A DNA stretch of 35,951 bases. Source: Dolichospermum circinale AWQC310F (GTDB lineage Bacteria > Cyanobacteriota > Cyanobacteriia > Cyanobacteriales > Nostocaceae). The DNA lies in the NCBI RefSeq assembly GCF_000426925.1, contig NZ_KE384685.1, positions 183,898 to 219,848 on the forward strand, given 5' to 3'. The notes below the pieces were generated by a model, which did not search any database, was not told the origin of the DNA, and saw only the letters and a program-made list of their open reading frames with translations. Shown one piece after another: positions 18,549 through 27,865 of this stretch; within the stretch, counting starts at the first letter, position 1; every line of letters starts with the position of its first letter. A program made the position numbers and the translations under genes.

Positions 18549-19363
18549 AGGGTTTTTGAATCTTAAATGAGCAGATGATTAACTAGGTTGTAGCACTTTT
18601 ATCTGTAAAATACAAACACAAATCACAAGTCTAAGATGAATATTTTTATATTCCGCAAAGACGCAAAGACCTAAAGAAAGAAAACGAAAATTTAAACAGA
18701 TATGAAATACTTTATAACTTAAAACTAGATTGGTTTTCTGTAGTTGCAATTTTACTAACTCATGAGCTATGATTGCTTCTATTAAATCTGTCTGGATAAT
18801 AATTCATGTGAGGCGATAATATCCCCGACTCATTTGATTTATTATATCCATAAATGATAAATTTGTCTGTTGAAGTCGGGGATTTGGACATGAACAATTG
18901 CTATAGGAATCCGGTTTGATTCTGTGAATTTACTTGTGTGGTCAGGGAACAGGGAACAGGGGACAGGGAACACAGGAAGAAAGACAGAATTGATACCTAC
19001 TAATTCTTGTATGGCTACGCCACGCAAGCTATCAAAAATCAAATAGGAGTTCTATATAGCTGAATACTTACCTCTCTGAATCAAAATTTTTCTATCTTTA
19101 ATGTCTACTTTCTTCACGACTGGGAAATGATTTTCTGTCTATGTTGATAAAACCTTCAGCACTAATTGGGGAGCATCTAATTTTTTCATTGAAAATATCT
19201 TTAGGTAAGGGACTATCAAAATCATCCGCAAATCGGATAAATGTGGACAAACCGGACATTAACTAGTTTTGGGGGTTTTTTTCCGAAGAAAACCCCTACT
19301 TCCGTTCTATTTTGCCTAAGTTCTGTATATGATAAATATAGTCTGTGAAGAAATGTAAATAGT
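18549..19363. other. Long intergenic region with repeats and possible gene debris
   Basis: 815 bp between the kinase 5' end and the SDR gene. It holds a CGCAAAGA-type repeat (18652-18672), a long-loop inverted repeat ATCCCCGACT / AGTCGGGGAT (18821-18830 and 18874-18883), a heptamer tandem repeat based on AGGGAAC (about 18943-18972), a GCTACGCCACGCAAGCTATC motif (19013-19032) and a GGGGTTTT / AAAACCCC stem (19272-19296). All are typical dispersed cyanobacterial repeats. A 53-codon ORF on the minus strand (19098-19259) is listed separately. No larger gene was seen. Confidence 0.6.
19098..19259 (-). pseudogene. Small ORF, possible antitoxin-like remnant
   Basis: 53-residue reading from ATG (19257-19259) to TAA. 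It contains FADDFDSPLPKDIFNE, which resembles the D-DFD-PLP tail found in some small cyanobacterial antitoxin-like proteins (DUF2281 type). It has no obvious RBS and no toxin next to it. It may be a degraded antitoxin fragment or chance. Confidence 0.22.
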
Positions 19364-19366
19364 GTG

Positions 19367-20083
19367 ATGCTACAAGATAAAGTTATTGTCATTGTCGGTG
19401 CTACTGGTGGTATTGGTGCAACCCTGACTCGTCAACTAGCGCCCACAGGGGTGAGGTTGGTACTCGCAGCTAGAAACGCGGAAAATTTAGCAGCATTAGC
19501 AACTGAGTTACCGGGAGAACCTGGAAATGTACTTATAGTTCCCACTGATATTACTCAACCTCAACAAGTAGATACATTAATCCAAAGGACAATAAGCCAG
19601 TTTGGACAAATTGATGTCTTAGTAAATGCAGCCGGAGCGGGCATTCTTAAAGCCTACAACACTATTGAACCAGCAGATTTAGAGAAAATGCTAAATTTGA
19701 ATTTAAAAGGCTGTTTTTACACCACTCAAGCAGCAGCGAAAGAGATGCAAAAACGTAAATCTGGTCATATTTGTAATGTTGTCGGTATTCTGGGTAAACA
19801 TTCTATGCCCATGGCTGCGGCTTATTCTGCTTCTAAATTTGGTGTAGTGGGTTTTAGTAAATCCATAGCAGAAGAACTGAAACGCTTTGGAGTGAAGATA
19901 ACGCTGTTTTACTTTGGGGGAATAGATTCTCCTTTTTGGGATCAGGTAAATTTAAAAGTAGATCGGAATAAAATGCTCAGTTGTGAAACTGCTGCAAATG
20001 CGATTTTCTATGCTTTATCGGTTGAACCCCAGGCTATACCAATGGAAATTAATATTCAACCTGAGAGCCATTTATTTTTCTAG
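19367..20083 (+). CDS. SDR-family oxidoreductase lacking the canonical catalytic Ser
   Basis: 238-residue Rossmann-fold short-chain dehydrogenase. The nucleotide-binding glycine motif is GATGGIG; NAAGAG stabilises the fold; YSASK provides the catalytic Tyr and Lys. The serine normally found 13 residues before that Tyr (NISS-type motif) is replaced by Gly in NVVGILG, so catalysis may be altered or the true Ser may lie elsewhere. A GTG at 19364 precedes the ATG at 19367; the ATG is preferred. HPPD starts 76 bp downstream on the same strand, so co-transcription is possible. The substrate is unknown. Confidence 0.85.
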   Translation: MLQDKVIVIVGATGGIGATLTRQLAPTGVRLVLAARNAENLAALATELPGEPGNVLIVPTDITQPQQVDTLIQRTISQFGQIDVLVNAAGAGILKAYNTIEPADLEKMLNLNLKGCFYTTQAAAKEMQKRKSGHICNVVGILGKHSMPMAAAYSASKFGVVGFSKSIAEELKRFGVKITLFYFGGIDSPFWDQVNLKVDRNKMLSCETAANAIFYALSVEPQAIPMEINIQPESHLFF

Positions 20084-20112
20084 TATCTAACAGATGAAAG
20101 CTGATCATAAAT

Positions 20113-20154
20113 ACTTGATTTTGAAGACTTGATTTTGAATACTTGATTTTGAAT
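20113..20154. repeat. Three tandem 14-bp units before hppD
   Basis: Three head-to-tail copies of ACTTGATTTTGAAT (first copy ends in G), exactly 14 bp each, ending five bases before the hppD ATG. They occupy most of the leader of that gene and displace any normal Shine-Dalgarno. They may be a recent slippage product or a repeated regulatory site. Confidence 0.7.
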
Positions 20155-20159
20155 AAGTT

Positions 20160-21230
20160 ATGCTGGTTGATCATGTTCACTTCTATGTTGAAGATGCAGT
20201 AAGGTGGAGAGATTGGTTTGTATATTGTCTTGGTTTTCAAGCAGTAAATGAGGGCATTTTTCCAGGTCTTTCTCACCATCAAAAATCCTTGCATACTTGT
20301 ACAAAAGTAGTAAAAAGTGGCTCTGTATGCTTTTTACTTTCTTCACCGATTTTACCTACTAGCCCTGTGGCTGAATTTTTGCGTCAACATCCTCCTGGTG
20401 TGGCTGATATAGCCTTTGTTGTTAATGATGTGGAAGCATTGACAGCAAAGGCCATCAGCAATGGTGCAAAAGTTCTCCAACCGGTGGTTAATGCTGGATT
20501 TTGTAAGTATGCTAAAATTGCTGCCTGGGGTAGTTTGAATCATACATTAATTACCAGAAATAAGGACAAAATCAGGGAAGAGATGAGAGCGAAGGGGGAA
20601 CAAGTAGATCATGCTATTACCGCCATTGATCATCTAGTTTTGAATGTGGGAGTTGGTGAGTTAGAAACCGCTGTTAATTGGTATCAAAACATCTTTGATT
20701 TCCAACCTCAACAAAGTTTTAAAATTAAAACTGATCGTTCTGGTTTGCATAGTCGGGTCATGATTTCTCCCCATGGAAATATCCAATTACCAATTAATGA
20801 ACCAGCGTCACCTAGTTCGCAAATTCAGGAATTTATAGAGGTGAATAAAGGGGCAGGTATTCAACATATTGCTTTACTGATACCAAATCTTGTTAATGCA
20901 ATTGCTTGTTTTCGCGCTGCTGGTTTATCCTTTCTTTCCGTTTCTCAAAATTACTATTCCCAGTTACAAAAACGAGATAAATTTTCCCTATCACCTCAAG
21001 AATTAAAAGCGATCGCCCAGCAGGAAATTTTGGTAGACTGGCATGAAGATGCGACTATAGGACAACTATTATTGCAAATTTTCAGCCAACCAATTTTCTC
21101 ACAACCAACTTTTTTCTTTGAATTTATTGAACGTCGTCTTTTAGCCCAAGGTTTTGGAGAAGGTAACTTTATGGCTTTATTTCAAGCCATTGAACGTGAA
21201 CAAATTAAACGTGGTTTTGTTAGCAGTTAG
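20160..21230 (+). CDS. hppD: 4-hydroxyphenylpyruvate dioxygenase
   Basis: 356-residue two-module VOC-fold non-heme iron dioxygenase. The iron ligands are visible and correctly spaced: H158 in IDHLVLNVG, H236 in GIQHIALL and E321 in FFEFIERR, matching the H161/H240/E322 triad of the Pseudomonas enzyme. It converts 4-hydroxyphenylpyruvate to homogentisate, the head group precursor for tocopherol and, in some cyanobacteria, plastoquinone-related pathways. The N-terminal module begins directly at Met1 (VDHVHFYV). The C-terminal motif GFGEGNFMALFQAIEREQ is typical. It is possibly co-transcribed with the SDR gene upstream. Confidence 0.93.
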   Translation: MLVDHVHFYVEDAVRWRDWFVYCLGFQAVNEGIFPGLSHHQKSLHTCTKVVKSGSVCFLLSSPILPTSPVAEFLRQHPPGVADIAFVVNDVEALTAKAISNGAKVLQPVVNAGFCKYAKIAAWGSLNHTLITRNKDKIREEMRAKGEQVDHAITAIDHLVLNVGVGELETAVNWYQNIFDFQPQQSFKIKTDRSGLHSRVMISPHGNIQLPINEPASPSSQIQEFIEVNKGAGIQHIALLIPNLVNAIACFRAAGLSFLSVSQNYYSQLQKRDKFSLSPQELKAIAQQEILVDWHEDATIGQLLLQIFSQPIFSQPTFFFEFIERRLLAQGFGEGNFMALFQAIEREQIKRGFVSS

Positions 21231-21249
21231 TACATTTTTCATTGAGTAT

Positions 21250-21340
21250 TCAAAATCCAAAATCTAAAATCCAAAATCTAAAATCCCAAATCCAAAATCC
21301 AAAATCCAAAATCCAAAATCCAAAATCCAAAATCCAAAAT
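21250..21340. repeat. Heptanucleotide STRR array (AAAATCC)
   Basis: About 13 contiguous 7-bp units of AAAATCC with occasional AAAATCT or shortened copies, filling the gap between the converging HPPD and SH3 genes. This is the short tandemly repeated repetitive type long known from heterocystous cyanobacteria. No spacers are present, so it is not CRISPR. Confidence 0.9.
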
Positions 21341-21344
21341 TGGG

Positions 21345-21812
21345 TTACTGAGAACGTTGAATATTACCTGCTTTTACCCAACCTTCTTGGTTAGTATCAG
21401 CAATGCGAATTTTTTGCCATTTTTTATCCGTACTTTGCTCTAAAATAATAACTTGTTTATTACCGCCAACTCCTCCTGTACTGGGAGAATTTATATCTGG
21501 TTCTGCTCTCATACTTAGTCCTGCTGGCCAAGTAACAATTCCTTGATAAGCACCTGGTGGTAATGAATTGGGTGATTTTGTGGGAGTAGGTGTAGGTACT
21601 GGACTAGAAATAACTTTTTTCTCAGGTTTAGGCTTGGTAATGGCTTTAGGCTTTGTAATTTGGTTTGTAGGATTATCGTTAGCAAACATCGGTTTGGGTG
21701 GATTTACGGCAGTACGGTTGACAAAATAGAGAGCAACTATCAATCCAGTACCTAATAAAACCGCGAGTGCTAAAAGTTGACCGAGTATAAATTTAAGTAA
21801 GTTTTTAAACAT
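21345..21812 (-). CDS. SH3-domain membrane protein
   Basis: 155 residues. An N-terminal signal anchor (about residues 8-30) is followed by a Lys/Pro/Thr-rich linker with PVPTPTPTKSP, then a bacterial SH3 domain from about residue 92, containing the LSMRAEPDINS motif and ending GWVKAGNI. Such domains bind peptidoglycan peptides or other wall ligands, so a periplasmic role is likely. It lies 39 bp downstream of the Ycf46-like gene and may share its transcript. The precise role is unknown. Confidence 0.8.
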   Translation of the reverse strand: MFKNLLKFILGQLLALAVLLGTGLIVALYFVNRTAVNPPKPMFANDNPTNQITKPKAITKPKPEKKVISSPVPTPTPTKSPNSLPPGAYQGIVTWPAGLSMRAEPDINSPSTGGVGGNKQVIILEQSTDKKWQKIRIADTNQEGWVKAGNIQRSQ

Positions 21813-21851
21813 ATAGTGGGGACTAGGGAATAGATAAAAGATTTTTAATTT

Positions 21852-23369
21852 TTAATTCTTTTCTTGACGTTGAATACGTTGATTTAAAGGGGTATATTTT
21901 GAAGCTAGACGCGCCCTACCAGCTGCGGCCCATTCTTGGAGTTTTTGAATTTGCTCGACAGCGGTTCGCGCTAAGGGGATAATTTGACTAGCAGCTTCTA
22001 AAATATCATCGGTTGTGAAATCACGGTTTTGACTAAAACCAATGTGCATAGCTTCGATTAAAGTTTGCTCAATTTCTGCACCGGAAAAATCGGGAGTTTC
22101 ATAGGCTAACCTATCAATCTCATAGCTGTTCAAATTATAGGGACGTAATCGGGATAAATGGACATTAAAAATTGCTTTTCGTTCCTCCTGACTAGGTAAA
22201 CCAACAAAGAAAATTTCATCAAATCGCCCTTTTCTTAACATTTCTGGTGGTAAAGCTTGAATATCGTTAGCGGTGGCCACAACAAACACAGGGGAAGTTT
22301 TTTCAGCCAACCAATTGATAAAAGTCCCAAATACCCGACTAGTAGTACCTGCATCACCTTTGCTACCCAAACCAGAAAAAGCCTTATCAACTTCATCAAT
22401 CCATAGTATACAGGGAGCGAGCGCTTCTGCGACTTGAATCATTTGCCGGGTGCGAGATTCGGACTCACCCACCAAACCGCCAAATAACCGCCCTACGTCT
22501 AATCGTAACAGAGGTAAGTGCCAATGATGAGCGATCGCTTTAGCGGTTAAAGATTTACCAGTTCCCTGAATTCCTACTAACATTAACCCACGGGGGTGGG
22601 GTAAACCATATTGTCGGGCTTTTTCACTAAAAGAACCACCGCGACGAATTAACCAATCTTTCAAATTATCTAGTCCCCCAATATCAGTAATTTCCTCAGT
22701 TGCGGGATAAAAATCGAGAATTTGAGTTTGGCGGATAGTTTGGCGCTTTTCTGCTAAGACTAAATCTACATCTTCTGGTTGTAATTGTCCATGGGATGCG
22801 ATCGCCCGTACTAACACCCGACGGATTCTTTCCATAGACAACCCTTGACAAGAACGTACCAAATCATCCAAAAATTTACCACCAGGAGGTTTATCCGTGG
22901 TTTTTAATAATCGTTCTACCTCTGTTTTGATCTCCCCAGCGTTAGGTAGGGGAAATTCCACCACCGTTAGCACTTCTGTTAAATCATCAGGAATAACGAC
23001 GCGGGGGGATAATAAAACAATATTTTTCGGTTGCGACTTCAATAGTCGGGCTAAATTACGGAGTTTACGAGAAATCGCCACATCATCCAAAAAACGATGA
23101 TAATCTCGCAAAATCAACACCGCAGGGGCCGCAGCAGTCAATTTTTCCACAAACTCTAAGGCCTGTAATGGGTTACGTTTACCAAACCCCACATCATTAG
23201 GACTTCCCTGATAACCGTCTACAAAATCCCAAGTATACACCGGACGATTACCTTGATTGATGGCTTCTTCCCGAATCGCAGCTTCTACCCGTTCTTCTTC
23301 ATAGGTGGGAATATAAATCAACGGATACCGAGCGCGAAGTAACAATTTAAACTCATCACGAAAATTCAT
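21852..23369 (-). CDS. Ycf46-like AAA ATPase
   Basis: 505-residue AAA protein conserved in cyanobacteria and algal plastids (Ycf46). An N-terminal region with ARYPLIYIPTYEEERV is typical of the family. The ATPase core has Walker A GIQGTGKS (about residues 266-273), Walker B CILWIDEVDKAF (about 318-329) and a sensor segment VVATANDI; the arginine-bearing RKGRFDE follows. All ATPase residues are intact. Ycf46 has been linked to photosynthesis and inorganic carbon responses in other cyanobacteria, but its activity is poorly understood. The SH3 gene follows. Confidence 0.9.
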   Translation of the reverse strand: MNFRDEFKLLLRARYPLIYIPTYEEERVEAAIREEAINQGNRPVYTWDFVDGYQGSPNDVGFGKRNPLQALEFVEKLTAAAPAVLILRDYHRFLDDVAISRKLRNLARLLKSQPKNIVLLSPRVVIPDDLTEVLTVVEFPLPNAGEIKTEVERLLKTTDKPPGGKFLDDLVRSCQGLSMERIRRVLVRAIASHGQLQPEDVDLVLAEKRQTIRQTQILDFYPATEEITDIGGLDNLKDWLIRRGGSFSEKARQYGLPHPRGLMLVGIQGTGKSLTAKAIAHHWHLPLLRLDVGRLFGGLVGESESRTRQMIQVAEALAPCILWIDEVDKAFSGLGSKGDAGTTSRVFGTFINWLAEKTSPVFVVATANDIQALPPEMLRKGRFDEIFFVGLPSQEERKAIFNVHLSRLRPYNLNSYEIDRLAYETPDFSGAEIEQTLIEAMHIGFSQNRDFTTDDILEAASQIIPLARTAVEQIQKLQEWAAAGRARLASKYTPLNQRIQRQEKN

Positions 23370-23852
23370 AAAAGTAATGGTTCTTAAATATAGAAATTCA
23401 GGATTTTCAAAAAATCTCTAATTTATAATAACTCAAGTTGTCATTCATCTGGTTGAGGCTGGTAATTTGGTCATGAATCATAGGTAATTGGTGATCAAAT
23501 ATCTTTTTTATCCTGTTTATCCTTTCATCCTGGACATCCTGATGCTGATCATGTTTATTAATAAATCTTAATATTTAATCAGCTAATTTTATGTAACTGT
23601 AATGTGATAATATTAATCTCATAACAATATTTGATCAGGTTAAACAATGAATTAAATTGATGAGGGTGTACAAAAAGGTCTGATTAATTTTGATGATGAA
23701 TAAAAATATATAATAAAAATATATATTTACCATCAAATCTTCTTGATATCCACCTATGAGGCTGATATTTCTTTATTCATATATAGTGATATTTTTTCAC
23801 AACAAATTAGATTGGTTTCCCGTGAATATATAGATTTTTTCAATTTCCAATC
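23370..23852. other. AT-rich intergenic region upstream of the type IIG-like gene
   Basis: 483 bp between divergent genes, very AT-rich, with a CCTGTTTATCC/CATCCTGGACATCCTG dispersed-repeat motif near 23510-23550. The last 200 bp read as one degenerate frame (listed separately). The promoter of the restriction gene must lie here; no convincing -35/-10 pair was seen. Confidence 0.5.
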
Positions 23853-23856
23853 ATGA
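23647..23856 (+). pseudogene. Degenerate small ORF ending on the restriction gene start
   Basis: A single frame with two internal TAA stops (23653, 23701) that otherwise reads protein-like: IDEGVQKGLINFDDE, then TYEADISLFIYSDIF and VSREYIDFF. Its final TGA (23854-23856) overlaps the ATG of the downstream gene in an ATGA arrangement, as coupled genes do. It may be a decayed upstream partner such as a controller or antitoxin, or chance in AT-rich DNA. No family recognised. Confidence 0.25.
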
Positions 23857-26800
23857 CAAATACAAAAAATACAAATAAACCCTTATTCTCTCAACATTAT
23901 TTAGATTATCGCATTCAAGAACTTCCAGAATGGCAATTAGATATTAAAGCAGAATTTGCGGACTTAAAAAATCTTTATTTATCAAAAAAGGCGATTTTAG
24001 CCACTCTGAATGAAGCTCAAACCGAAGATATATTTATTAAACCAGCCTTAGAAATTTTAGGTTTTAAATATATTCCTCAAGTCATTTCTCGTGGTCAAGG
24101 TAGAGCCGAACGTCCTGATTATGCCTTGTTTTTAAATGAAAGTGAAAGAGATACAGCCTACTCTTTGCAAAATAATGAAACTGCCTTTTATAGTCGAGTA
24201 TTAGTAATAGCAGAAGCTAAATATTGGCAACGACCATTAAGTAAAGTTTCCACTAATGATCAACGGGACATTTTCAAAAATGCCAACCCATCTTTTCAGA
24301 TTTCCAGTTATTTAAGTGGTACAAATGTTGACTGGGGAATTTTAACCAATGGGAGAGAATGGCGTTTATATTATCGTCAAGCTTCTTCTACCGCAACGGA
24401 ATTTTATCCAGTTGATTTAGTGGAATTATTAGAAACCGAAGATATAGAACAATTCAAATACTTTTGGTTATTTTTTAGAAGCGCGGCTTTTGCAAAAGAT
24501 AGCTACAACAAAAACTTTTTAGAACGAGTCAGAGCAGGAAGTACAACTTATGCGACTCAAGTAGGAAACGAATTAAAAACCTTAGTATTTGATCAGATAT
24601 TTCCTGATTTAGCAAGAGGGTTTATAGTAGACGCAATGCGACGGGGAAAAACCGTAGAACCAAAACAGATTTACGCAGCCACCTTATCATTTTTATATAA
24701 GTTGTTATTTCTCTTATATGCTGAAGCGAGAAACTTATTACCAATTACCACCGCTTACCGTGATTATAGTTTAATTAAAATTACCCAAGAAATAGCCGCA
24801 AGTCTGGATAAACAAAGAACATTAAGTGAAACTTCCACAAAAATTTATCAGAGTTTGTTAGGTTTATTTGAAATAGTAGATAGGGGTGATAAAGCCTTAG
24901 CAGTACCTCGTTATAATGGTGGTTTATTTCACTTTGATTTTCATGAAATTGGAGATAGAGAAGATTATCCAGAGAATTATTTTTTGTCTGAACATCAAAT
25001 ATCTGATGCTATCTTATTTCCCGCTTTAGATAAATTAGCACGTTTTGAAAAATTACCCATTGACTACAGCTTTTTAGGTGTGCGACAATTGGGTTCAATT
25101 TATGAAGGATTATTAGAATATCGTTTAATTATTGAAGATGAAAAAACAGCAAAAGTGCATTTAGAAAATGATAAGGGTGAAAGAAAAGCTACAGGTTCTT
25201 ATTACACACCAGATTATATTGTTAAATACATTGTTAGTCATACCCTCAAACCCATTTTAGAGGAGAGAAAACAAAAATTTGCAGATTTAATGACCCAAAT
25301 TAACCAATTACATGAAAAAATGATAGATGGTAGATTAGGAATACAAAGTCGTAACGGTTTACAAAAAGATTTACAACGTTTAGAAAGACAAGCAAAAAAT
25401 ACTTTAATTGATATTAAAATTTGTGATCCTGCTATGGGAAGCGGACACTTTTTAGTCGAAGCTGTTGATTATTTGACAGACGAATTAATCAATATTTTAA
25501 ATGAATATCCCGAACATAATCCCATTTTGGAGATGTTAGGAAAAACCCGCAATAGTATTTTAGAAAACTTACAACAGCAGGGAATTAATATTGATATCAA
25601 TTTAGACGATAATCAACTTTTACAAAGAGTGGTCATGAAACGCTGTATTTATGGTGTAGATTTAAATCCCATGGCCGTAGAATTGGCCAAGGTAAGTTTA
25701 TGGTTACATTTTTTCACAATTGGCGCTCCTTTGAGTTTTTTAGATCATCATTTACGCTGCGGAAATTCTCTTATTGGTACAACTGCGCGAGAAGCAGAAG
25801 CGAATATGATGAGGGAAGAAAGTGGCCAATTGAGTTTATTAACAGGTCCGTTTGTGGGGTTGTTACGTGCTGCGGAAATTATGCGCGGTGTGAGTACATT
25901 AAGTGATGCAACTTTTGCAGAAGTGGAAACCAGCGAGAGGTTATTTAAGGAATTTGATCAGGCTGCGAAACCTTTTAAAAGGTTATTAGATATTTATGTT
26001 TCTCAATTTTTTGGTGTGAAACAAGCTAAGAATTTTTTAGAAAGATTTGGTATAAATGCGATCAATGCTAAGTTTGAAAACATGAATGCTGCTGATATTG
26101 CGGTATATGAGGAAGCGAGAAGGTTGTTTGACCAAAAGCGGTTTTTTCATTGGGATTTGGAATTTCCAGAGGTTTTTATTGATTTAGAAAGTGCTAGTTG
26201 GAAAGAAAATCCCGGTTTTGATGCTGTGATTGGAAATCCACCTTATGGATCGACTTATAAAGACTATACAAATGCTAAATTACAATATATTAGTAATACT
26301 GTTATCTCCAAAGATATTTATCTATTTTTTATTGAACTTTCATTAGATATAATTTTCCAAATTGGTACTATAGGCTTAATTACTCCTAATACATGGATGA
26401 CTTTAGAAAGTGGTTGTGATTTTAGGAAATTAGTTTTACAAACTACACAATTAATTAAGATAGCAGAATTTAGATCGGCTTTTCAAGATGCAATTGTAGA
26501 AACTGCTGCTTTAATAGCTTCTAAAGATGTTAATAGTTGTAAAAACACAGAAGTTTTAAATTTTGCAAATCAGGAAATCATTACTAGATATTTTCGTTTG
26601 ACATCTGAATGGTTATTAAATGAAGGCTATGTAATTGATTATTATTTAAATATGGAAGAAATTAGTATTTTGAACAAGTCTATTAATCAATGTATTAAAT
26701 TAGAAGAATTAGTTAATATATGTGGAGGTACAAAATTATATCAAAAAGGAAAAGGTAATCCACCTCAAACGCAGTTAGTTGTCAAGGAAAAACCATATAC

Positions 26801-27764
26801 ATCAAATAAATTACTACCAGATTTTGAACCACTAATTACAGGTGGAGATATACAAAAATATGTCACTCAAAACGAGCTTATTTATGTTAAATATGGTGTA
26901 TGGTTAGCTGAACCAAGAAATGAAAGTATATTTAGAAATCAAAAAATTATAGTCCGACGTACTGATGATTCAATTATTGCAAGTATTGATTGTGATTTGA
27001 GGATTTGTCAAAATTCTGTACATTGTCTTCTCAAAAAACAAGATAGTATTTTTTCTGATTATTTTTTGTTATCAATATTAAATTCTTTTTATATTAAATG
27101 GTGGTATCAAAAGAAAAATTTTCAGATGGTTGGTAAGCCTTTTGCTGAAGTTAAAGTTATTTATTTGTCAAGAATACCAGTTCCAAAAATCTCCTTCACA
27201 ACTCCCGCAGAAAAACGTCAAACTTATCTAGAAAACACAATTAACCTTTACCAACAATATCAAATCAATCATAACCCAAATATCCTACTTACCCAAATTG
27301 ATCACCACCTTAACCAACAACCAGAAGAAGCAGACGTAATTCATGACTTACTGGTATATTTAGCCGAACAAATGATAGAATTAAATAAACAAAAACAAAC
27401 AGAAATCAAAGGCTTTTTAACATGGTTAGCCAGATTAATCGGTACTGATATTGATAATCTTACCAATAAATCTAAAATTCAAAATTATTTAGGTGATTAT
27501 TATAAACAAAAACAAGCAGACAACCATTTAACCCTTGACGAATTAATTGATATTCTCAAGAAAAACAAGAAAAAACTAAAAATTGATATCAGAAGTAGAA
27601 AAGAACAAGAAACATTAGCCAAAGAATACCAAGCCAGTTTAAATACACTCCTACCCATCAAAAAACAACTAAAACAATGTGATTGGTTAATTGATGAAAT
27701 CGTTTATAAACTATATAAATTAACCCCAGAAGAAAAAGCGATCATTGAGGGAGAAAATAGTTAA
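23853..27764 (+). CDS. Single-chain type IIG-like restriction-modification enzyme
   Basis: 1303 residues combining nuclease, methyltransferase and specificity functions. The N-terminal nuclease has PD at 88-89 and EAK at 121-123, a PD-(D/E)XK pattern. The methyltransferase part has SYYTPDYIVKYI (about 447), motif I DPAMGSGHFLVEA (about 525) and catalytic NPPYG (about 795), so it is an adenine-type (N6) gamma-class methylase of the Eco57I group. A TaqI-like target-recognition region and a Lys-rich coiled C-terminus follow. All catalytic residues are present. No separate S, M or R gene is adjacent, so it is expected to work alone. It could be a Pgl/BREX-type methylase, but the fused nuclease and absence of other BREX genes argue against that. 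Confidence 0.9.
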   Translation: MTNTKNTNKPLFSQHYLDYRIQELPEWQLDIKAEFADLKNLYLSKKAILATLNEAQTEDIFIKPALEILGFKYIPQVISRGQGRAERPDYALFLNESERDTAYSLQNNETAFYSRVLVIAEAKYWQRPLSKVSTNDQRDIFKNANPSFQISSYLSGTNVDWGILTNGREWRLYYRQASSTATEFYPVDLVELLETEDIEQFKYFWLFFRSAAFAKDSYNKNFLERVRAGSTTYATQVGNELKTLVFDQIFPDLARGFIVDAMRRGKTVEPKQIYAATLSFLYKLLFLLYAEARNLLPITTAYRDYSLIKITQEIAASLDKQRTLSETSTKIYQSLLGLFEIVDRGDKALAVPRYNGGLFHFDFHEIGDREDYPENYFLSEHQISDAILFPALDKLARFEKLPIDYSFLGVRQLGSIYEGLLEYRLIIEDEKTAKVHLENDKGERKATGSYYTPDYIVKYIVSHTLKPILEERKQKFADLMTQINQLHEKMIDGRLGIQSRNGLQKDLQRLERQAKNTLIDIKICDPAMGSGHFLVEAVDYLTDELINILNEYPEHNPILEMLGKTRNSILENLQQQGINIDINLDDNQLLQRVVMKRCIYGVDLNPMAVELAKVSLWLHFFTIGAPLSFLDHHLRCGNSLIGTTAREAEANMMREESGQLSLLTGPFVGLLRAAEIMRGVSTLSDATFAEVETSERLFKEFDQAAKPFKRLLDIYVSQFFGVKQAKNFLERFGINAINAKFENMNAADIAVYEEARRLFDQKRFFHWDLEFPEVFIDLESASWKENPGFDAVIGNPPYGSTYKDYTNAKLQYISNTVISKDIYLFFIELSLDIIFQIGTIGLITPNTWMTLESGCDFRKLVLQTTQLIKIAEFRSAFQDAIVETAALIASKDVNSCKNTEVLNFANQEIITRYFRLTSEWLLNEGYVIDYYLNMEEISILNKSINQCIKLEELVNICGGTKLYQKGKGNPPQTQLVVKEKPYTSNKLLPDFEPLITGGDIQKYVTQNELIYVKYGVWLAEPRNESIFRNQKIIVRRTDDSIIASIDCDLRICQNSVHCLLKKQDSIFSDYFLLSILNSFYIKWWYQKKNFQMVGKPFAEVKVIYLSRIPVPKISFTTPAEKRQTYLENTINLYQQYQINHNPNILLTQIDHHLNQQPEEADVIHDLLVYLAEQMIELNKQKQTEIKGFLTWLARLIGTDIDNLTNKSKIQNYLGDYYKQKQADNHLTLDELIDILKKNKKKLKIDIRSRKEQETLAKEYQASLNTLLPIKKQLKQCDWLIDEIVYKLYKLTPEEKAIIEGENS

Positions 27765-27782
27765 AAAATTCTAATTAAAAAA

Positions 27783-27849
27783 TTCAGATTACCGGCTTAA
27801 GGAGAAGTGCGTAACTGGCTTAATTCCCTTCTCGATTGAAGAATCTGAA
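27783..27849. terminator. Nested inverted repeat between convergent genes
   Basis: Outer arms TTCAGATT (27783-27790) and AATCTGAA (27842-27849) pair perfectly; inner arms GAGAAG (27802-27807) and CTTCTC (27828-27833) also pair. It is located between the type IIG-like gene and the small gene on the opposite strand. It may act as a terminator for both or be a small repeat remnant. Confidence 0.4.
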
Positions 27850-27865
27850 AATTTTAAACGTTTTT

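Noticed and set aside
21250-21340. Repeat array that might suggest CRISPR
   Set aside because: Units are contiguous 7-mers with no spacers; this is a heptanucleotide STRR.
23853-27764. BREX PglX
   Set aside because: It carries an N-terminal PD-(D/E)XK nuclease and no other BREX genes are nearby.
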